DNA of 27,428 bases from the NCBI GenBank assembly GCA_016871975.1, contig VHBM01000007.1:1-27428 (forward strand), given 5' to 3'. The notes under the pieces were generated by a model. It made no database searches and was not told where the DNA came from. It saw only the letters and a program-made list of their open reading frames with translations. Origin of the DNA: Nitrososphaerota archaeon. Its GTDB lineage: Archaea; Thermoproteota; Nitrososphaeria; Nitrososphaerales; Nitrosopumilaceae. The translations under genes were made by a program, and so were the position numbers. Shown here piece by piece: positions 23,566-27,428 of this stretch (the first letter of the stretch is position 1; every line of letters begins with the position of its first letter).

Positions 23566-25038
23566 ATGAACATAAAATCAGAGAAAACCCAATCATTAAA
23601 CAAAAAGACTGCTGCGCTTTGCGTATTTGTGTTTGAAAACTCAAAAGGACCACTAGGTCTTCCAAAACTACCAGCCAAGCTTGAGTCAGCAGTAAATCAA
23701 TCAGTAAAGGAAACTCAAGGCAAGTTTGAATCTATTTCTATAATTCATACACATCAGTTAATCGCTGCAGAAAAAATAGTCATTGTGGGTCTTGGAAAAA
23801 AACCAAAGACAACAACAGACTCTATACGAATGGTTGCAGGAAAGATTGCTCAAAAAATTCGTGAGTTAAAACTAGTAGATTTTACAATTATTGTACCAGA
23901 GGATCTTCAGTTTAACATCAACCAAACAGTCTCTGCAATAGTTGAAGGAGCGGAGATGTCAATGTATTCATTTGACAAGTACAAAAAAGAAAAAAATGAA
24001 GGCAAAGTGCCTAACCTAGTACTTGTTAGCTCACACAAGATTGATGATGTTGTTTTAAGGGCAAAAAAAACTGCAGAGTCTGTAAATTATACAAGAGACA
24101 TTGCAAACCTTCCACCAAACGAATGTTCGCCTGCACAGCTAGCTGGCCTTGCAAAATTACTTGCGTCAAGGAACAATCTAAAATGTACTATTTTATCAAA
24201 AGGTGAACTAAGACAAAAAGGGTTTGGTGGGATTTCTGCTGTTGGTCAGGGAAGCAAAAACGAACCAAAATTAATCATCTTGGAATATCGCAGAGGCAAA
24301 AGACAAGACAAGCCTGTTGTAGTTGTAGGTAAGGCTGTAACATTTGACACAGGTGGAATCTCGATTAAGCCAAGTGAGAAAATGGATGAGATGAAGTTTG
24401 ACAAGTGTGGTGGCTGTACGGTTTTAGGAATAATGAAGGCAGCATCTGATCTCAGATTGCCAGTTAATCTAGTTGGGATTATTCCATCTGTTGAAAACAT
24501 GCCGAGTGGAGAATCATACAGACCCGGCGATATTGTCAGATTGTTTGGTGGAAAAACTGCGGAAATTCTAAACACAGATGCAGAAGGAAGAGTGATCCTA
24601 GCTGATGCACTTGCATATGGAGTAAAGATATACCGGCCAAGTGAGATAATTGACTTTGCAACACTGACAGGCGCATGTATAGTTGCACTTGGTGCAAACG
24701 TTGCAGGACTAGTCAGCAACAACAAAAGAATAACTGAAAAACTGAAAAGCGCGTCTGCTAGAACCTCGGAGCAAATATGGCAGCTTCCAATTGATGATGA
24801 TTTTATGGATATGATAAAGTCAGATGTTGCAGACATCAAAAATATTGGAGTTGGGAGAGCTGCTGGAACAATTACCGCTGCAGCGTTTTTGGCAAATGCT
24901 GTTGGCAATACTCCGTGGGCCCATTTTGATATTGCGGGAACTGCATGGATACAGACTGGTTCGAAACCAAAATCTTACAATCCAAAGGGTGCCACAGGCT
25001 TTGGTGTAAGGTTGATCCTTGATTATCTATCTAATTAG
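23566..25038 (+). CDS. pepA: Leucyl aminopeptidase (M17 family)
   Basis: A 490-residue M17 metallopeptidase that removes N-terminal residues in the cytoplasm and helps recycle peptides. All active-site residues of the family can be placed: metal ligands K256, D261, D279, D338 and E340, and catalytic K268 and R342, each 14 residues before its E. coli PepA counterpart. The signature NTDAEGRVILADAL is exact. The segment MKFDKCGGCTVLG replaces the more usual MKxDMxGAA, bringing in two cysteines (C281, C284) next to a metal ligand. The N-terminal 170 residues are the usual variable domain. It normally forms a hexamer. Confidence 0.95.
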   Translation: MNIKSEKTQSLNKKTAALCVFVFENSKGPLGLPKLPAKLESAVNQSVKETQGKFESISIIHTHQLIAAEKIVIVGLGKKPKTTTDSIRMVAGKIAQKIRELKLVDFTIIVPEDLQFNINQTVSAIVEGAEMSMYSFDKYKKEKNEGKVPNLVLVSSHKIDDVVLRAKKTAESVNYTRDIANLPPNECSPAQLAGLAKLLASRNNLKCTILSKGELRQKGFGGISAVGQGSKNEPKLIILEYRRGKRQDKPVVVVGKAVTFDTGGISIKPSEKMDEMKFDKCGGCTVLGIMKAASDLRLPVNLVGIIPSVENMPSGESYRPGDIVRLFGGKTAEILNTDAEGRVILADALAYGVKIYRPSEIIDFATLTGACIVALGANVAGLVSNNKRITEKLKSASARTSEQIWQLPIDDDFMDMIKSDVADIKNIGVGRAAGTITAAAFLANAVGNTPWAHFDIAGTAWIQTGSKPKSYNPKGATGFGVRLILDYLSN

Positions 25039-25104
25039 ATCGCCAAGATATTATCAGATTAGGAAAAGATGAGTGCAGTTTAAGTATTATTTTGATGTAT
25101 ATTG

Positions 25105-25248
25105 TATGACGAGGAAACTTGGAACGTTGCCATTTCACAAAATGTGGAATGGTGCCAAAGTTCTAAGGAGCGCTTTGGACTCCCATGCCATGGCGTTCTA
25201 CGCCTGAGCCCTGCATGTTTGGGTGGTACCAGTCCTCGTCGCGTCATA
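25105..25248 (+). ncRNA. Candidate structured non-coding RNA, unassigned
   Basis: A GC-richer island in a 340-base gap without a convincing gene. The ends pair: GACGAGGA (25108-25115) with TCCTCGTC (25233-25240), or alternatively TATGAC (25105-25110) with GTCATA (25243-25248) plus GAGGA/TCCTC. Inside, AACTTGG (25116-25122) pairs with CCAAAGTT (25155-25162) around a 10-bp hairpin CCATTTCACA / TGTGGAATGG (25130-25139 / 25143-25152, AAA loop). CATGC (25184-25188) pairs with GCATG (25213-25217) around the hairpin GGCGT-TCT-ACGCC (25192-25204). TTTAAGTA at 25079-25086 is at TATA distance for the plus strand. It lacks RNase P or SRP RNA motifs that I know. Strand is inferred. Confidence 0.6.
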
Positions 25249-25378
25249 ATTAAAATTCCTGTCATCAAACCTTGACAAATCAAGGCCAAAAAATATCGAT
25301 CGATAAAACTATGATCAGATAAACATCGTCTTATGTCTCAAATAAAAAAAAGAAAATAGGAAGTTTTGGGGAGAATTA

Positions 25379-25732
25379 TTACTTCCTACTTGTTTCAGAA
25401 TATATCTTCTGCAACTTTGATGCCAAGTCTTTTTTTGCCTCAGATTGAACAAGCATAGAATTCCAAACTTTTCCTACAGTGTCTATGACAGCATCTGCTG
25501 CCTTGTCCATTGTAGGACCAAAAGCAGTTTCTATTCGCTTGCGTAGTCTTTCTGTTTGTGCTTCTTGAAGTGCTGCAAAGAATGACTTGTGCCACATCAT
25601 CATGGCTTGCTGGATTGGATCTGGCGATTCACAACCACAACACTCCTCATATGGTTTGTTAGAACCACATTCACAAGTACATGAGCAGCATGCATCAGTT
25701 TCCATTTTACATGATTCTGTTGTACATTCCAT
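25379..25732 (-). CDS. SEC-C zinc-motif protein
   Basis: A 117-residue protein with a cysteine-rich head (residues 3-34). It includes a complete SEC-C motif, C20-x-C22-x8-C31-C32 (CECGSNKPYEECCG), the zinc knuckle known from the SecA C-terminus and many small proteins. Four other cysteines precede it. The rest (residues 40-117) is helical and amphipathic, with the pattern of a coiled-coil or oligomerising domain (MWHKSFFAALQEAQTERLRK). Its start is next to one arm of the inverted repeat shared with the divergent HxlR regulator, so it is probably that regulator's target. Function unknown. Confidence 0.8.
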   Translation of the reverse strand: MECTTESCKMETDACCSCTCECGSNKPYEECCGCESPDPIQQAMMMWHKSFFAALQEAQTERLRKRIETAFGPTMDKAADAVIDTVGKVWNSMLVQSEAKKDLASKLQKIYSETSRK

Positions 25733-25785
25733 GTTACTTTCTTATAGCAACTATAGAAAGGTAAGTATATAAATTAGAAAGTAAC
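25733..25785. promoter_or_regulatory. Divergent promoter with perfect 10-bp inverted repeat
   Basis: GTTACTTTCT (25733-25742) and AGAAAGTAAC (25776-25785) form a perfect inverted repeat with a 33-base spacer. TATATAAA (25766-25773), which reads TTTATATA on the other strand, can serve both directions. One arm lies where the minus-strand transcript should begin; the other is next to the plus-strand TATA. A nested imperfect palindrome CTTTCTTATAG / CTATAGAAAG (25738-25760) and a further GAAAGTA at 25792-25798 add copies of the same half-site. This is a good candidate for HxlR binding and autoregulation. Confidence 0.65.
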
Positions 25786-25815
25786 TAACATGAAAGTAGG
25801 TGAGATTCTAGTAAG

Positions 25816-26229
25816 TTGAATGAACAAGAACTGAAACTGATTTCAGAACAAATGAAGTGCTGTCCTGTAGATAATACCTTCAAAATAGTTGGAAAAAAAT
25901 TCACAATCCATATTTTGCGTAACATGATGATGCTAAACCAGACAAGATTCAATCAGTTTCTTGAGTCAATTGAAGGAATCAACCCAAAAACGCTTTCTGT
26001 CAGACTAAAAGAGATGGAAAAACACGATCTTATCACAAGAAAGATCTACGACGAGACACCAATTCGTATAGAATATGAAATGACAGAAAAAGGTAGAGCA
26101 TTGCAGCCAATAATTGAGACGATGGCAGAGTTTTCAATGAAATATTGTTGTAGACAAATTTTCAAAGATGGCAAGCCTCGAACATTCAAACAGGTTTTTG
26201 GCAAAACTTTGAAAGTATTGGAAAACTAG
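25816..26229 (+). CDS. HxlR-family transcriptional regulator
   Basis: A 137-residue winged-helix regulator of the HxlR (DUF24) family. The conserved N-terminal cysteine pair (MKCCPVDNTF; C15, C16) and the segment GKKFTIHILRNMM are typical, followed by the HTH (TRFNQFLESIEGINPKTLSVRLKEME) and the wing (YDETPIRIEYEMTEKG). In several family members the cysteine senses electrophiles or oxidation. Start is TTG at 25816; an ATG at 25820 is out of frame. It is divergent from the SEC-C protein and shares an inverted repeat with it. Its stop overlaps the stop of the convergent antiporter gene by four bases. Confidence 0.9.
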   Translation: MNEQELKLISEQMKCCPVDNTFKIVGKKFTIHILRNMMMLNQTRFNQFLESIEGINPKTLSVRLKEMEKHDLITRKIYDETPIRIEYEMTEKGRALQPIIETMAEFSMKYCCRQIFKDGKPRTFKQVFGKTLKVLEN

Positions 26230-27428
26230 GTTGAAACTTTTTTTGTTATACGGTCAGTGAGCTTCCAGCCGTATTTTATCACGTAAGGCGAAAGAAATGT
26301 CGTAATTATTGTCATTGTTCCAACAAGTGGCAACAAAAATGAGCTTGTAGCGCCTACATCAGAGCCGCCTTTTGCTGTGACTAAGGCAAGCTCCCCTCCA
26401 GACGAGGATAATCCAAATCCTGATCTAAGTGATGTCTTCTTTCCAAACCCTTGCACTTTTGCAGAGATCCATACAGTAAAGAATTTGGCAAAAAATGATA
26501 CCACAACTAAGGCAATTGCTGGAAGTATGAACACTTGGGCTTGTCTTATATCCATAAGAGCACCAACAGATATGAAAAACAACGCTGCAAACATATCTCG
26601 TATTGGTGTTGCCAAGTTTTTTGTTGTAAGTCTCATTTTTGTTCCTGCTACAAGAACACCTGCAAAAAATGCGCCAGTAGCAACTGAGATACCAAGCTTA
26701 AACGCAATTACCGATAATCCAAAAGCAACTCCCAGCGTTGCAATAATCAAAAATTCATTATGCCTTGTTTTTTCAATAATGTTCACATAATGTGGAATGG
26801 TCCTAGTTCCCACCACTATTGCTCCAATAATAAATGCTGCAATAAATCCAATTGAGATTCCTATTTCCGTAAAAGACAAACTTTCAGTAGATGCAATTGA
26901 CTGTAAAACTGCTAACATGGAAATTATTATAATGTCTTCAATTACTGCAACACCAACTATAAGATCAGCTGCTTCTTCGTTAACCATGTTCATCTCCTCT
27001 AAAACACGCATTACTATGACAGTACTTGTGACTGAGATGGCAAGTGCTACAAACATACTATCGTATAGTGAAAATCCCATAGCCTGAGATGCAAAATATC
27101 CAAGTGTAAAAGTTCCAAAGGCTTCTGTGGTTGCAATTATTGTGGCCTTTTTCCCAATGTTTTTTAGCTTGTCAATGGGGAATTCCATTCCTATTACAAA
27201 GAGAAGTACAATGATTCCAATTTCTGCAAAGACGTTGAGCATGTCTATGTTTGTGATCAAGCTAAATGGTGGCGTGTAGGGACCAATTATCATTCCTGCT
27301 GCAATGTAAGCTATAATCATTGGTTGCTTGAGCTTAAATGAAATTAGTGCCATAATTGACGCAATTATCATAATTACTGCAAAATCCTGAATTACTAGCT
27401 CAGAAGGTGTTGGAGTGGAAAAAATCTT
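26226..27428 (-). CDS. CPA2-family cation:proton antiporter (KefB-like), 5' end beyond window
   Basis: An integral membrane transporter with about eleven predicted spans. An ATG at 27371 gives 381 residues, but the frame stays open to the window edge with hydrophobic, family-like residues (ELVIQDFAVIMIIASIMA) before it, so the true start is probably outside; treat this as partial. Family features are KQPMIIAYIAAGMIIGP, the MEFP segment, and the ion-binding region GVAVIEDIIIISM. It would exchange Na+ or K+ for protons across the cell membrane. No regulatory TrkA-N domain follows; the reading frame ends soon after the last span. Confidence 0.9.
   Translation of the reverse strand, partial: KIFSTPTPSELVIQDFAVIMIIASIMALISFKLKQPMIIAYIAAGMIIGPYTPPFSLITNIDMLNVFAEIGIIVLLFVIGMEFPIDKLKNIGKKATIIATTEAFGTFTLGYFASQAMGFSLYDSMFVALAISVTSTVIVMRVLEEMNMVNEEAADLIVGVAVIEDIIIISMLAVLQSIASTESLSFTEIGISIGFIAAFIIGAIVVGTRTIPHYVNIIEKTRHNEFLIIATLGVAFGLSVIAFKLGISVATGAFFAGVLVAGTKMRLTTKNLATPIRDMFAALFFISVGALMDIRQAQVFILPAIALVVVSFFAKFFTVWISAKVQGFGKKTSLRSGFGLSSSGGELALVTAKGGSDVGATSSFLLPLVGTMTIITTFLSPYVIKYGWKLTDRITKKVST

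Noticed and set aside
24246..24908. Minus-strand ORF of 220 residues
   Set aside because: Antisense to the aminopeptidase catalytic domain; no domain of its own.
25105..25248. RNase P RNA
   Set aside because: GAGGAAA resembles the start of conserved region I, but the rest of that motif and the matching 3' conserved region are absent and the RNA is too short.
25270..25285. Hairpin CCTTGA-CAAA-TCAAGG after the RNA candidate
   Set aside because: Perfect but only 6 bp, with no U-run directly after it; could be a 3' element of the RNA but I could not support a terminator call.
25080..25289. Minus-strand ORF of 69 residues
   Set aside because: It lies wholly across the base-paired RNA candidate and has no domain; the stems explain the sequence better than coding does.
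26377..26790. Plus-strand ORF of 137 residues at the right end
   Set aside because: Antisense to the antiporter membrane spans; composition is that of the complement of hydrophobic codons.

Overview
The window looks like a chromosomal segment of an ammonia-oxidising archaeon of the Nitrososphaeria (Thaumarchaeota), most likely Nitrosopumilaceae. The DNA is AT-rich. It carries archaeal TBP and TFB, ribosomal proteins S15 and S3Ae, a KEOPS Pcc1 subunit and a geranylgeranyl reductase for ether lipids. Many genes start at or just after a TATA box about 26 bases upstream, as in leaderless archaeal transcripts. No phage, insertion sequence, CRISPR array, rRNA or tRNA was recognised. The placement rests on recognised protein families, not on a database search.

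Layout. 1-1.3 kb: three small membrane or exported proteins of unknown function. 1.4-5.8 kb: an information-processing block, with an overlapping operon of S15, a RecJ-like DHH nuclease, Pcc1 and seryl-tRNA synthetase, then S3Ae and an exosome-subunit-like RNA-binding protein. 5.87-5.94 kb: a candidate C/D-box sRNA. 6.0-9.9 kb: geranylgeranyl reductase, then an overlapping MoxR ATPase / VWA protein pair. 9.9-11.4 kb (minus): a PLP enzyme of the cysteine-synthase fold with a rhodanese-like tail. 11.5-14.9 kb: lineage-specific small or exported proteins, an ASCH-domain protein and TBP. 14.9-16.9 kb (minus): two paralogous DUF6659-like proteins with a run of very small, mostly cysteine-rich ORFs between and upstream of them; these are below the usual length cut-off and were found by reading the minus strand. 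17.0-20.3 kb (minus): a three-gene pentose-phosphate operon (transketolase N-half fused to ribulose-phosphate 3-epimerase, transketolase C-half, transaldolase). 20.4-25.0 kb: a DCC-type thiol oxidoreductase, an Nramp-like transporter lacking the usual metal-site motifs, a small unknown, TFB and an M17 leucyl aminopeptidase. 25.1-25.25 kb: a candidate structured RNA. 25.4-26.2 kb: a SEC-C zinc protein and an HxlR regulator, divergent across a perfect inverted repeat. 26.2 kb to the end: a CPA2 cation:proton antiporter running off the window.

How the parts work together. The ribosome, tRNA and transcription genes are housekeeping. The pentose-phosphate operon would supply ribose-5-phosphate and erythrose-4-phosphate without an oxidative branch. 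The most novel-looking parts are the DUF6659/micro-ORF cluster with its own 9-bp inverted repeat, the structured RNA at 25.1 kb, the SEC-C/HxlR divergon, and two fusion enzymes (transketolase-epimerase and PLP enzyme-rhodanese).
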